Below, piece after piece: positions 10,258 through 19,750 of a stretch of DNA of 64,000 nt (the stretch's first letter is position 1; every line of letters starts with the position of its first letter). Below the pieces are notes generated by a model, which saw only the letters and a program-made list of their open reading frames with translations, made no database searches and was not told the origin of the DNA. This DNA comes from Candidatus Sodalis endolongispinus (GTDB taxonomy: Bacteria; Pseudomonadota; Gammaproteobacteria; Enterobacterales; Enterobacteriaceae), in assembly GCF_018777395.1 (NCBI RefSeq), contig NZ_JAFJYC010000001.1, positions 2,294,001-2,358,000 of the forward strand. The letters run 5' to 3'. The position numbers and the translations under genes are program-made.

Positions 10258-10287
10258 GCGGGAGCCTTTGTGCTCCCGCTTTTTTTA
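10258..10287 (+). terminator. Rho-independent terminator after amtB
   Basis: GCGGGAGC and GCTCCCGC form an 8-bp GC-rich stem with a 6-base loop, followed by seven T residues (10280-10286). Confidence 0.9.
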
Positions 10288-10471
10288 TGGGTGCCGTTTA
10301 CCCACACAGGTAGGGCTGGCGAGAAAATGTCCTCCTTGACCCGGTGACAGGAAAATTCCGGAGTCTTGTGCCATGATTAAAGCCTTGGGTGGTATGAACC
10401 ACCATCGCATTCGCCACGAGGTGTTAAACGGTGGTGAAGGTCCGGCAAATAATAAGAAGGAGAAGCGAAAG

Positions 10472-11029
10472 ATGAAACTCTGGCAGATTGTTGCGGGTGT
10501 TGCCTTGGGCGCTACGCTTGCAGGATGCGCGGATAAAAGCGCCAATATTCCCACCCCCGCGTTTAAAGCGCCGGGAACCGCTCAGCATGGCGCCATCAGC
10601 CAGCCGGCGGTGAGCGGTACGGTTTATATCCGCGAGCGCATAGCGCTACCGCCGGACGCGGCGCTGACGGTGACACTGTCCGATGCCACCATCCCTGATA
10701 CCCCGTCCAAGGTCATTGCGCAGCGCGTCGTGCGTACGGAGGGTAAACAGGCACCGTTCAGCTTTGTGTTGCCGTTCAACCCCTCGGATATTCAGACCAA
10801 CGCCCGCATCCTGTTAAGCGCCGCTATCACCGTCGATGGACGTGTGGTGATGATTACCGAACAGGTTAAAATGGCGGTCACCCAAGGCGGAACGCGCCAT
10901 GACCTGACGCTGATACCGGTTCAGTCGGTTGCTTTGCCCACGCAAACCAAGCCCGCGACCACGATTCCATTAAGTTCGCCGACGCAGGTGACCCCATCGA
11001 GCAGTGTTCCGGCGCCAACGTCATTTTAA
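10472..11029 (+). CDS. ybaY: YbaY family outer-membrane lipoprotein
   Basis: This 185-residue protein matches E. coli YbaY, a lipoprotein of unknown role. I chose the ATG at 10472 because an AAGGAG site precedes it and it yields a lipoprotein signal with the lipobox LAGC (lipidated Cys19). The conserved body contains VSGTVYIRERIALPPDAALTV, VRTEGKQAPFSFVLPFNP and NARILLSAAI, a beta-sandwich YbaY/HslJ-like domain. The C-terminal tail is Thr/Pro/Ser-rich. In E. coli, tesB separates amtB from ybaY; it is absent here. The gene appears intact. Confidence 0.88.
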   Translation: MKLWQIVAGVALGATLAGCADKSANIPTPAFKAPGTAQHGAISQPAVSGTVYIRERIALPPDAALTVTLSDATIPDTPSKVIAQRVVRTEGKQAPFSFVLPFNPSDIQTNARILLSAAITVDGRVVMITEQVKMAVTQGGTRHDLTLIPVQSVALPTQTKPATTIPLSSPTQVTPSSSVPAPTSF

Positions 11030-11073
11030 CAGCCATGGCGTACGCGTAAATCACGGCCGTACGTTACCTCTGT

Positions 11074-11460
11074 TAACCGCATTAATCCTGACTGACGGCC
11101 GCGGGTTTGCGGCGGCCGTCAGCTAACCGCGTTAATCCTCACTGATGGCCGCAAGTTTGCGTCGGCCGTCAGCTAACCGCATTAATCCTCACTGATGGCC
11201 GCAGGTCAGCGGCGGCCGTCAGCTAACCGCATTAATCCTCATGATGGCCGCAGGTCAGCGGCGCCCGCCTGTTAGCCACGTTAAGCTTCACTGACGGTCG
11301 TGGATTAGCGGCGACCCTACTTCGACTGCATCACTTTTTCATGATGACCGTGTGCATCTGCTACCCTTTGCTAACGCCGTCGATTCTCCATGATGGGCAT
11401 ACACCAGCGGTGGCTGCAATTTGGACGCCTCGATTGACCTTATAGGCCGTGCGCCCATCG
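11074..11460. repeat. Tandem array of about 50-bp units, each with a palindrome
   Basis: Units begin at TAACCGC at 11074, 11124, 11174 and 11224, giving an exact 50-bp period for the first three. Unit 4 lost one base. Units from 11273 onward are progressively degenerate, up to about 11460. Each good unit carries an inverted repeat; in unit 1 the arms CTGACGGCCGC and GCGGCCGTCAG (11092-11102 and 11112-11122) would form an 11-bp hairpin. The array fills the ybaY-atl gap; I see no gene in it. Confidence 0.85.
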
Positions 11461-11469
11461 GCGGCGCGA

Positions 11470-11799
11470 TCATCCGCCATCTTCTGGACGCCAGCGGTAG
11501 CGGGCAAGATCAAACCGGCCACTGTCCTGTAGCAGCAGGCCTTCCCCCTGCAGCACGCTGAGCTGACGGTAAAAATCCTCCCCGCTTAAGGAGATAGCGC
11601 CGTGACGGTTAACGACCCGGTGCCAGGGAAGTTTGCTGCCTTCGGGCAAATGGCTCAACAGACCGCCAACCTGACGTGCGGCGCGCGGTGCACCGGCCAA
11701 ACGCGCCACTTCACCATAAGTGGTCAATCGCCCGTACGGGATAGCGGCCACGATGTGATAGACGCGTTGGGAAAAAGTATCTTGAGAGGGATCGGACAT
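11470..11799 (-). CDS. atl: Atl, alkyltransferase-like DNA repair protein
   Basis: Atl (YbaZ) binds O6-alkylguanine in DNA and flags it for nucleotide excision repair. It is related to O6-methylguanine-DNA methyltransferase but has Trp in place of the acceptor Cys. Here the motif reads PWHRVV with Trp59, exactly as expected. The helix-turn-helix segment with the arginine finger is ARQVGGLLSHLPEG. The 109-residue length suits the family; E. coli YbaZ is slightly longer at the N-terminus. The gene appears intact. Confidence 0.9.
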   Translation of the reverse strand: MSDPSQDTFSQRVYHIVAAIPYGRLTTYGEVARLAGAPRAARQVGGLLSHLPEGSKLPWHRVVNRHGAISLSGEDFYRQLSVLQGEGLLLQDSGRFDLARYRWRPEDGG

Positions 11800-11932
11800 A
11801 TTCCACTTCTACAGTTCAATGTGGCGAGGGAATTATCCTGTCATGTACGGCCCGGCCGCCGCAAGCCGTCTGTGGTGGAGCGTTAATGATGAAGCATATT
11901 GGATAAGAAAACGGCGCTTAAACCGACCTGAC

Positions 11933-11961
11933 TTGCAATTACCCAAGCCTTAATTGATAAT
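11933..11961 (+). promoter_or_regulatory. Promoter of ffs
   Basis: TTGCAA (11933-11938), a 17-base spacer and GATAAT (11956-11961) are followed by the GC-rich discriminator GCCCCGCGC, as at stable-RNA promoters. A short hairpin leader (GCTCG...CGAGC, 11969-11985) precedes the mature RNA. Confidence 0.8.
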
Positions 11962-11992
11962 GCCCCGCGCTCGTTTGAAACGAGCCTTCAAT

Positions 11993-12109
11993 GGAGGCCC
12001 CGTGGGTGCTCTCGCAACACTACCTTGTGAACTCGGTCAGGTCCGGAAGGAAGCAGCCGCAGCAAGCGACGTGTGTGCCGGGATGTCGCTGGCGGGGGGG
12101 CCTCCACCC
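11993..12109 (+). ncRNA. ffs: 4.5S RNA, signal recognition particle RNA
   Basis: The gene shows the conserved SRP RNA apex GGTCAGGTCCGGAAGGAAGC followed by AGCAAGCGACG and GTGTGCCGGGATG. The ends GGAGGCC (11993-11999) and GGCCTCC (12099-12105) close the long hairpin. The length of about 115 bases matches E. coli 4.5S RNA. It partners Ffh to target membrane proteins to the Sec translocon. The mature ends are estimated. Confidence 0.95.
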
Positions 12110-12588
12110 ATTTCAGCCTCCGCACGCACTGTCCTGACTCAAGAAACCCGCTTGTCTGTGCGATGCCATCCTCTTGCGGGAAAAATAAGGCGTGTTTCCC
12201 CGTCATTATCCTTAATTATTGTCGCGGCGAAATCGTATCTGTCCGCCAGTACATTCCCGCCGGGCAGCGGTAAAAATACAATTGTACAAAATGACGTCAG
12301 GACAACCCTGCGAAATTGAGGGAAATCCGATGCAATAGGCGCTTGACTTCGCTGCTTTTGACCTGCCTATAGAAAAGTCCAATAATGTTATTAACCAGTA
12401 TGATAACGCACTTGCCATTTACACCCACGTCGCGCGCAAGACAATAGGAGATTAACCTAACGTCAATGACGCGAAAAAGAGCGATTATCAGCAGGGTCGG
12501 GCAATAGCTGATTTAATTGCCGGCGGGCAAAAAAAGGCATTAATAGTCATGTTTATTAACACTAACATTATGTTTAGAATAATCAGTT
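12110..12588. other. Gap of about 480 bases, no gene seen
   Basis: The stretch between ffs and hha contains only short frames without recognisable protein similarity. E. coli has ylaB, ylaC and maa in this interval; no remnant of them is visible. The last about 50 bases are AT-rich and lie downstream of hha. Confidence 0.5.
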
Positions 12589-12792
12589 TTAACGTACATA
12601 CTTCCAGACGGAAACCGGGACTTTGTCGTACAGCTTGTTCATCGTCAGTTCCGCCAGACGATGATCGGCAGCGGAATTGAATATCTCCAGTTCGTCATCG
12701 GACAGTTCATATTTGTTTTTTTCAATCACACGCTCAAGGGTTTCCAGCGTTCGGCACTTCCTCAAGCGCATCAAATAGTCGATCTTTTTCAT
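12589..12792 (-). CDS. hha: Hha/YmoA nucleoid-associated regulator
   Basis: Hha is a small protein that joins H-NS to silence horizontally acquired and virulence genes. The 67-residue sequence is strongly conserved: [21 protein letters not shown], then LSDDELE and [18 protein letters not shown]. The N-terminus is MKK instead of the longer E. coli MSEKPLTK and is closer to YmoA. It lies 46 bases downstream of tomB in the same orientation, the usual tomB-hha operon. Confidence 0.95.
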   Translation of the reverse strand: MKKIDYLMRLRKCRTLETLERVIEKNKYELSDDELEIFNSAADHRLAELTMNKLYDKVPVSVWKYVR

Positions 12793-12838
12793 TTTTACCT
12801 TTTTGTACAGTCAGTTGAACAGGAGTGTGCCTACTTTC

Positions 12839-13198
12839 TCAGGTTGTACAGAGCTCTGTATCCGAGAATGTTCCGAATAAACGCCTGCGGCTACGCCGCC
12901 AGCGCTGGATATCGTAATTATTGATGCCATAGCTACTGAACAGGGTAAAAGTATCGTCTAAAAAGGTTTCAACCTGATCGGTAAGCTCACTTTCATTATG
13001 GTATTTAAGTTTGAAGATGACAATATTCGCCGCTATGTGCTCAATTAATTCGTTAAGCTGCAAATTGACGGCGGAACTCGGGTCATTTACCCAACCATGA
13101 TAGCTGTCGCCCAGACTGGCAATGCCTTCATCATAGAGATTTTCACACAGGTATTTCAATTGCGCAATATCGTAGCGTTTGGGTGAATACTCATCCAT
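12839..13198 (-). CDS. tomB: TomB, Hha antitoxin/biofilm regulator
   Basis: TomB (YbaJ) counteracts Hha toxicity and affects biofilm formation. I chose the ATG at 13198 (MDEYSPKRYDIAQLKYLC) because a GGAGGG site lies just upstream and it matches E. coli; a frame extension of eight codons upstream is not needed. Conserved blocks are HGWVNDPSSAVNLQLNELIEHIA and LDDTFTLFSSYGIN. The 119-residue length is normal and the C-terminal tail is divergent. It sits immediately upstream of hha. Confidence 0.93.
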   Translation of the reverse strand: MDEYSPKRYDIAQLKYLCENLYDEGIASLGDSYHGWVNDPSSAVNLQLNELIEHIAANIVIFKLKYHNESELTDQVETFLDDTFTLFSSYGINNYDIQRWRRSRRRLFGTFSDTELCTT

Positions 13199-13641
13199 AT
13201 CAGCCCTCCTAACACATAGCAATTGCAGTAATCTTAAAACCCGGCTGGGGACATGGATCGATACCCACTTCGCAATTCGACCATTCCAGATTAAAGATAG
13301 GATATTTTAGGCGATTTAGCATCCCTTGCTTACATTAACTTACAGTCCCTGAGCCATAGCCTGCCATGACGACAAAGCTCAGGTAAACAGCGTTGGGATT
13401 GGGGTCTCAGCGTTCTCTCATTGCCGGTGCGCTGGTGCGGAATGAAACAGTACGGCTGAAATAACATTATACAGTGCTGACGCGCGATGGATACTTTAAA
13501 ATTAGCAGACATGTCGGATAAATAAAAGAGTGTTTTCTTCTTATTCACTCAATTACAATATTTGTTTACAAATATGCGTAAATCCCCGCATTACCCTTAC
13601 AACGATCGGGCTTAGGGCGTGTCGCTGCCTGACGGCGACAA

Positions 13642-13673
13642 ATAAAAAGCGCCGAAGGTATCCCCTTCGGCGC
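13642..13673 (-). terminator. Terminator after rpmE2-rpmJ2
   Basis: On the minus strand GCGCCGAAGG and CCTTCGGCGC form a 10-bp stem with a 5-base loop, followed by TTTTTATTT. It lies 50 bases past rpmJ2. The rest of the 13199-13724 gap shows nothing I can support. Confidence 0.9.
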
Positions 13674-13724
13674 CGCCAAGCGCTGACTTTCTCTTTCAGC
13701 ACCTGCGAAAATTCGCCTTATTTG

Positions 13725-13865
13725 TCAGCGGCTTTTTTTACGTCCCTGTACCGCCTTGAAGCGCGGATTCGATTTGCAAATGACGTACACACGCCCGCGG
13801 CGGTGCACCACCTTACAATCTGGATGACGTGTTTTGGCACTCGCGAGTGAACTTAATACCTGCAT
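13725..13865 (-). CDS. rpmJ2: Alternative 50S ribosomal protein L36 (type B)
   Basis: This short gene encodes 46 residues, [20 protein letters not shown] followed by [21 protein letters not shown] and a basic end. It is the type-B L36 paralogue (YkgO in E. coli, RpmJ2 in Yersinia). Such zinc-independent paralogues replace the zinc-binding ribosomal protein under zinc starvation. It lies 24 bases downstream of rpmE2 in the same orientation and ends before a strong terminator. Its frame is intact, unlike its operon partner. Confidence 0.93.
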   Translation of the reverse strand: MQVLSSLASAKTRHPDCKVVHRRGRVYVICKSNPRFKAVQGRKKSR

Positions 13866-13889
13866 CTTTGGCATGTCCTGATGGTTATG

Positions 13890-14146
13890 TTATGACGGTT
13901 GACCGAGGAAACGGCCAAAGCGTTGGTTAAAGCGTGCGGTGCTGCCGTCTTTGGCCACCGTGCGCTGCTTCCCGGTGTAATAAGTGTGCGACGCGCTGGA
14001 TACCTCCAGGGTAACGTAGGGGTAGGTTTCTCCCTCGTATTCCACGGAACGGATAGTGACGATGGTAGAACCCACCTTGAACCAGACATTGGCCGTGGTG
14101 TCGTGAAAAACCACCTGGCGATAAGGGGGGTAATAGCGGGTTTCAT
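13890..14146 (-). pseudogene. rpmE2: Alternative 50S ribosomal protein L31 (type B), frameshifted
   Basis: Most of type-B L31 is present: [43 protein letters not shown] and FNQRFGRFL. The N-terminus starts MKPAI in one frame (start at 14146 after an AGGAGAGG site) and shifts at a run of six C residues (minus strand; plus 14125-14132). Restoring one base gives [16 protein letters not shown], the normal family start. A single-base loss next to a homopolymer could be a true mutation or a sequencing error. If real, the operon makes only L36B. Confidence 0.85.
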
Positions 14147-14157
14147 CATGCCTCTCC

Positions 14158-14180
14158 TGATTGCTATATTATAACATACG
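14158..14180 (-). promoter_or_regulatory. Zur-like operator upstream of rpmE2-rpmJ2
   Basis: The core GCTATATTATAAC (14163-14175) matches the Zur dyad GTTATA-N-TATAAC at 11 of 12 positions, with CAT following as in the extended consensus. It lies 17 bases before the rpmE2 start and overlaps the predicted transcription start. In E. coli the equivalent ykgM-ykgO genes are repressed by Zur with zinc. Confidence 0.75.
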
Positions 14181-14181
14181 A

Positions 14182-14210
14182 ATTATAGCGCTAGAAGAGA
14201 CATTATACAA
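14182..14210 (-). promoter_or_regulatory. Promoter of rpmE2-rpmJ2
   Basis: On the minus strand TTGTAT (plus 14205-14210), a 17-base spacer and a perfect TATAAT (plus 14182-14187) place the start within the Zur-like operator. Confidence 0.65.
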
Positions 14211-14249
14211 TTGCCGGTCAAGGAGGAGGCGCTTTACGCCGTCGGAGAT

Positions 14250-14275
14250 AAAAAAAGGGCCGCATAGCGGCCCTT
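14250..14275 (-). terminator. Terminator after acrAB
   Basis: On the minus strand AAGGGCCGC-TAT-GCGGCCCTT forms a 9-bp stem followed by TTTTTAT. It lies 27 bases past the acrB stop. Confidence 0.92.
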
Positions 14276-14301
14276 GAAGGGGGAACAACGACGTCGCGTC
14301 T

Positions 14302-17300
14302 TTACGGCCGCGGCGGCGGGTTTTCCACCGGATGTCCATGCTCCAGCTCGTCCTGATGGCCTTTTTTACCGAAGCGGCGGCGCACCACCACAAAGAACAC
14401 TGGTACAAAGAAAATCGCCAGCAGGGTAGCGGTAACCATCCCGCCCATCACGCCGGTACCGACCGCATTTTGCGAGCCGGAGCCGGCGCCGGTGCTGGTC
14501 GCCAGCGGCAGTACGCCGAGGATAAAGGAGAGCGACGTCATCAAAATCGGCCGTAAACGCATACGTACCGCTTCCAGCGTGGCTTCCACTAATCCTTTAC
14601 CTTCTTTCTCCATCAGATCTTTGGCAAATTCCACGATTAATATCGCGTTCTTGGCCGATAGCCCGATGGTGGTCAGCAGACCGACCTGGAAGTAGACGTC
14701 ATTGTTCAGACCGCGCAGCGTTTCCGCCAGCAGGGCGCCAATCACCCCCAACGGCACTACCAGCATGACCGAGAACGGGATAGACCTGCTCTCATACAGC
14801 GCCGCCAGACACAAGAACACCACGATAAGCGATATCGCATACAGCGCCTGGTTGCCGGACAACCGTTCCTGATAGGACATGCCTGTCCAGTCGTAACCGG
14901 TTCCCGTCGGCAGTTTGCCCGCCAGTTGTTCCATTAATGACATGGCTTCACCGGTACTTTTACCGGGCGCGGCTTCCCCCTGGATTTCCATTGACGGCAA
15001 CCCGTTATAACGCTCCAGACGGGGTGAACCGTATTGCCAGCGTGCGGTGGTCACCGCCGAGAGGGGCACCATTTGGTTATCCGAACCGCGTACGTACCAG
15101 TTATTGATATCCTGCGGCAGCATACGGTAGGGCGCTTCACCCTGCACATAGACTTTTTTCACGCGACCGCGGTCGATGAAGTCATTGACGTAGCTGCCGC
15201 CGAGCGCCGCACCGATGGTGGTGTTGATATCCGACAGCGAAACACCTAGCGCTTCCGCTTTCTCGTGATCGACATCCAGCTTGTACTCGGGCGTATCCTC
15301 CAGACCGTTCGGGCGAACGCCCTGCAACACATCAGGATGCTGCGCCACCATCCCCAGCAACTGGTTGCGCGCGGCGGTCAGTTGTTCATGTCCCAGGTTA
15401 TTCTCATCGATCAGTTCAAAGTCGAAACCGGTCGCGGTCCCCAGCTCGACGATCGCCGGCAGGTTGAACGCCAGCACGATACCGTCCTTGATCTTCGAGA
15501 ATGCCTGATTGGCACGGGCGGTTATTGCAGGGACCTTATTTTCAGCCCCGGAACGCTCGCCCCAGTCTTTAAGGCTGACGAACACGATACCGGAGTTCTG
15601 CCCGCGTCCGGCGAAACCGAACCCGTTAACGGTGAACACCGATCTGACATTGTCTTTCTCGTTGTCAAGATAATACTGGGTCACTTCATCCAGCACATGT
15701 TGGGTGCGTTCCTGCGTCGCACCCGCCGGCAGTAAGGTCATCGTCAGGAAGACCCCCTGATCCTCATCCGGCAAGAACGAGGTGGGCAGGCGGATAAACA
15801 GCAACGCCATGCCGACCACAATCAGCAGATAAATCAGCAGATAGCGGCCGGTGCTATTCAGAATGTGGCCGATGCTGTCGGTGATGGGTACTTTGATCAA
15901 ACTTTTTATTAAACCAGCCGAAAAAGCCGGTGGTTTTGCAGTGGTCGCCTTTCTTGATGGGCTTAAGCATGGTGGCGCACAGCGCCGGGGTCAGCACCAG
16001 TGCCACAATAACCGACAGGATCATTGCCGACACAATGCTTATGGAGAACTGGCGGTAAATGGCACCGGTTGAACCGCCGAAAAACGCCATCGGTACAAAC
16101 ACGGCGGACAGCACCAGCGCGATCCCCACCAGGGCGCCCTGGATCTGGCACATCTATTTTCGCGTGGCTTCAATGGGACTGAGTCCCTCCTCGGCCATAA
16201 CGCGCTCGACGTTTTCCACCACCACGATGGCGTCATCCACCAACAGCCCGATAGCCAGCACGCAGGCGAATATCGTCAGAGTGTTAATGGTATAGCCAAA
16301 TGCCCCCAGAATGGCGAAGGTCCCCAGCAATACCACCGGCACCGCGATAGTCGGGATAAGCGTAGCGCGGAAATTTTGCAAGAACAGATACATTACCAGG
16401 AACACCAGGATGATGGCTTCCACCAGGGTTTTTACCACCTCGGTAATGGAAATCTTCACGAACGGTGTGGTGTCGTAGGGGTAAACCACTTTCAGACCGG
16501 CGGGGAAGTTAGCCTGCAGCCGCCCCAGCTCCGTTTTGACCGCGTTAGCGGTATCCAGCGCATTGGCGCCGGTGGCGAGCTTGATCCCCAGACCGGTGGC
16601 GGGCTGGCCATTGATGCGGGCGATGATGTCGTAACTTTCACCGCCTAGTGCAATAGTCGCCACACCCTTCAGCCGTACCTGCGAACCATCGGGATTGACC
16701 TTCAGCTGAATTTTGCCGAATTCCTCGGTCGTCTTCAGCCGGGTCTACACGATAATCGACGCGTTAAGCTGTTGCCCCTTCACCGGCGGCGATCCCCCCA
16801 GATGGCCGGCGTCGATTTGGTTGTTCTGGACTTCCAGCGCACTGATGATATCCACCGGCGTTAACTGGAAGTTGTTGAGCTTATTAGGATCGAGCCAGAT
16901 ACGCATCGCATACTGGGCGCCGAACAGCTTCACTTCGCCCACACCGTTGGTACGGCTAATGGGATCTTTCAGCGAGGAGCCGACATAATCCGCGATATCT
17001 TCCTGAGTCATGTTTTTATCATCGCTGATAAAACCGGCGACCATGAGGAAGCTGGCGCTGGATTTCTGCACCTGGACACCCTGTTGCTGAACTTCTTGCG
17101 GCAGCAGCGGCATCGCCAGCTGAAGTTTGTTTTGCACCTGAACCTGGGCGATATCCGGATCGGCACCCGACTCAAAGGTCAGCGTGATGGTCGCGGTCCC
17201 GGACGAGTCGCTATCGGACGCCATATACATCAAATGGTCGATGCCGTTCATATTCTGCTCGACTATCTGCGTCACGCTGTCTTGCAACGTTGAGGCGTCC

Positions 17301-17455
17301 GCGCCGGGATAGGTAGCGGTGACGCGGATCGTCGGCGGCGCGATAGCCGGATACTGTTCGATGGGCAGCTTAAGTATCGACAGCGCCCCCGCCAGCATGA
17401 TGATAATGGCAATCACCCATGCGAATATGGGCCGATCGATAAAGTACTTAGACAT
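14302..17455 (-). pseudogene. acrB: AcrB multidrug efflux pump, multiply broken
   Basis: AcrB is the inner-membrane RND pump of the AcrAB-TolC system. The whole length is recognisable from [18 protein letters not shown] to the C-terminal [12 protein letters not shown], but it is cut three times. Codon 237 is TAG (16745-16747), normally Gln. Codon 434 is TAG (16154-16156), normally the Ser of ATRKSMG, and the Gly two codons on is Cys. Near 15881, about five bases are missing in the STHHYTDS segment, shifting the frame. The last 532 residues, including [21 protein letters not shown], are open. No functional pump can be made. Confidence 0.95.
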
Positions 17456-17473
17456 AAGGGTTACCCGTTCCTG

Positions 17474-18664
17474 TTAAGACTTGCTGGCGGTGTCAAGCTG
17501 CGGTTGTTCCGGTTGTTTTTCCTGGTCGGTCACCTCTTTGGGCGTGACCTGCATGCCGGGTTTCACCTTTTGCACGCCGGCGACAATGACCTTGTCGCCT
17601 TCCTGTAACCCGGCGGTGACAAACCATTTATCGCCAATGGCTTGCGGCGCCGTGATCTGGCGGAGGGCAACCTTACTGTTGCTATCGACCACCATGGCGC
17701 TCGCTTCGCCGCGGGGCGTGTGGGTGACGCCATGTTGAGGCACGAGTAAAGCGTTTTCATTGACGCCCTGATCCAATTTGGCGCGCACAAACATACCCGG
17801 CAACAAGGTATGTTGCGGATTAGGGAAAATAGCGCGTAGCGTAATAGAACCCGTGGTTTCATCCACCGTAACGTCGGAAAATTCCAGCGTCACGGTCTGC
17901 GCGAATTCGCCGCCGTTTTCCATTAGCAGGCGCACCGTTGCTTTACCGTCACGCTGTTTCAGCGTGCCGTTTTCCAACTCCTGGCGCAGACGCATAAAGT
18001 CGTTGCTTGATTGAGTCACGTCGACATACATCGGGTCCAACTGTTGCACGGTCGCCATAGCGGTGGTTTGCGCGCTGGTGACCAAAGCGCCTTCAGTAAA
18101 GGCGGATTTGCCGATGCGGCCGCTTATCGGGGAGGTGACGCGGGTATAGGAGAGATTGATGCGGGCGGTTTACAGTGCGGCCTGAGCTGCCTGCACGGCG
18201 GCATCATTTTGCGCGAGGGTAGCCACCGCCTGATCATAGTCCTGGCGGCTAACATAATTGGTGGAAAGTAGTTTTTTGTACCGGTTTACGGTTACGCGTG
18301 CAATGCCGGCATTCGCCTGCGCCAGATCGCCCTTAGCGCTGTTATAGGCGGCCTGATAGGTCGCAGGATCAATCTGATACAAAGACACGCCTGCCGTGAC
18401 ATCGCTGCCTTCAACAAAGTTACGTTTCAGGATAATACCATCGACCTGCGGGCGGACTTCCGCGATACGAAAAGCGGCTGTACGGCCCGGTAAGTCGGTG
18501 GTGACATTAAGCGCTTGTTTTTTTAGCGTCACAACGCCTACTTCTGGAGCCTGCTGCTGATTTCCTGCATGCCCGGCTTCTTTATTATCACAGCCTGCGA
18601 GAATAAAACTGCCGGAAAGCATCAGAACGGCCGCCAGAGGCAATAGCCCTCTGTTTTTGTTCAT
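17474..18664 (-). pseudogene. acrA: AcrA periplasmic adaptor lipoprotein, nonsense mutation
   Basis: AcrA bridges AcrB and TolC. The start (MNKNRGLLPLAAVLMLSGSF, lipobox LAGC) and the adaptor domains are collinear with E. coli. Codon 165 is TAA (18170-18172) in place of the Glu of AAVETARINL. The frame resumes with TARINLSYTRVTSPISGRIG and runs to the normal C-terminus. The truncated product would lack most of the lipoyl and beta-barrel halves. It is 18 bases upstream of acrB in the same operon. Confidence 0.94.
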
Positions 18665-18756
18665 AGATAAACCCCAAGATTACGATTTGAAAAAATTGAT
18701 CAAGTGATCACAAGCCCCAAAGACAGTGCTGCGTTACATTTTTCGTTATGCTATGT

Positions 18757-18780
18757 TACATACATTCTTGAATGTATGTA
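18757..18780. promoter_or_regulatory. AcrR operator between acrA and acrR
   Basis: Two perfect 11-base inverted arms, TACATACATTC and GAATGTATGTA, flank a TT centre. This matches the known E. coli AcrR operator at all but two or three positions. It lies 28 bases before acrR and 92 before acrA. Confidence 0.93.
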
Positions 18781-18808
18781 AATCCAAAGACCACGCTATA
18801 ACGGCACT

Positions 18809-19468
18809 ATGGCACGAAAAACCAAACGACAGGCTCAGGAAACCCGCCAGCATATACTGGACGCCGCCATCAAGGCCTTCTTAGAGAGAGGGGTATCCGC
18901 CACATCACTCAATGATATCGCGGCATTGGCCGGGGTAACGCGCGGCGCGATTTATTGGCACTTCAAAAATAAAGCCGAGTTATTCAATGAAATACTTCAC
19001 ACGGCTGACAGTAAGATCCAAGTTTTTGAAACAGAGTATCAAACAAAATATCCAGACAATCCACTTTATGTGTTAACCGAGACAATGATTTACATTCTTG
19101 ACGCTACCGTATCGAACCGCCAGTGGCGTGAGCTTATGGAAATATTGTTTCATAAATGCGAATTCGTGGGTGAAATGGCGCTTTACCAGGAAGTGCGATC
19201 GCAATTATTCGATGAATGCTACGACCGGCTGGAAGTGACGCTCGGCCGCTGCATCGAACAACAGCAATTGCCCGCAACGCTGCACTGCCGGCGTGCGGCG
19301 ATCATGTCGCGCGCTTACATGACCGGTCTCATGGAAAACTGGCTGTTCACTCCGGAAAGCTTCGATCTGCAATCCGAGTCGCGCACCTTGGTATTCGGAC
19401 TCATCGACATGCTGCGCATGAGTCCGATGTTGCGCTGTGGGCAACACGACGCGCCACGGTCTGCCTGA
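18809..19468 (+). CDS. acrR: AcrR, TetR-family repressor of acrAB
   Basis: AcrR represses acrAB and itself, and releases DNA when it binds toxic ligands. The start MARKTKRQAQETRQHILDAA is typical. The helix-turn-helix is TSLNDIAALAGVTRGAIYWH, nearly identical to E. coli. The ligand-binding domain keeps LMEILFHKCEFVGEM and GLMENWLF. At 219 residues it is normal length and shows no damage. Its divergent target genes are both pseudogenes, so its remaining role would be autoregulation or an unlinked target. Confidence 0.95.
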   Translation: MARKTKRQAQETRQHILDAAIKAFLERGVSATSLNDIAALAGVTRGAIYWHFKNKAELFNEILHTADSKIQVFETEYQTKYPDNPLYVLTETMIYILDATVSNRQWRELMEILFHKCEFVGEMALYQEVRSQLFDECYDRLEVTLGRCIEQQQLPATLHCRRAAIMSRAYMTGLMENWLFTPESFDLQSESRTLVFGLIDMLRMSPMLRCGQHDAPRSA

Positions 19469-19497
19469 CGCTCTGCGAAGGCAGGGCCTGAAAACGG

Positions 19498-19641
19498 TTA
19501 CTCCCCTGTGTCCGCTTTGCGCAAGTAATCATTTTTGACGATTTCCAGCGCCGCCAGCTCCGGTGCTAGATCATTCTTTTCGAGCAGTATAATCAAATCG
19601 ATCGCCAATTTGATTTCGGGGGATTCGTGTTCGAGGGTCAC
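19498..19641 (-). CDS. rsmS: RsmS/YbaM small protein (DUF2496)
   Basis: This 47-residue frame starts with GTG and reads MTLEHESPEIKLAIDLIILL, then EKNDLAPELAALEIVKNDY. It aligns with E. coli YbaM, named RsmS in Pectobacterium for an effect on secondary metabolism. The conserved part is the IKLAIDLIILLE helix and the LEIVKNDY end. It lies downstream of priC on the same strand, as in E. coli. The start is weak (GTG with AGGA about 8 bases upstream), but no other start fits. Confidence 0.8.
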   Translation of the reverse strand: MTLEHESPEIKLAIDLIILLEKNDLAPELAALEIVKNDYLRKADTGE

Positions 19642-19750
19642 CTCGCTATCCTGCACAACTCAGGCTGTAAACTTAAGTATATATGATATTATTTACACTA
19701 TAAAGAATGAATAGATAACCAATTTGTGCCACCGGACAAATTATTTTTGC

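Noticed and set aside
10288-10471. Possible tesB remnant between amtB and ybaY
   Set aside because: No recognisable TesB segment in either strand; only the ybaY ribosome site is identifiable.
11074-11272. Repeat array considered as a CRISPR
   Set aside because: Units are contiguous with a 50-base period, have no unique spacers, and no cas genes are nearby.
11954-12319. 121-codon open frame across ffs
   Set aside because: It runs through the SRP RNA gene, and its translation reflects the RNA sequence.
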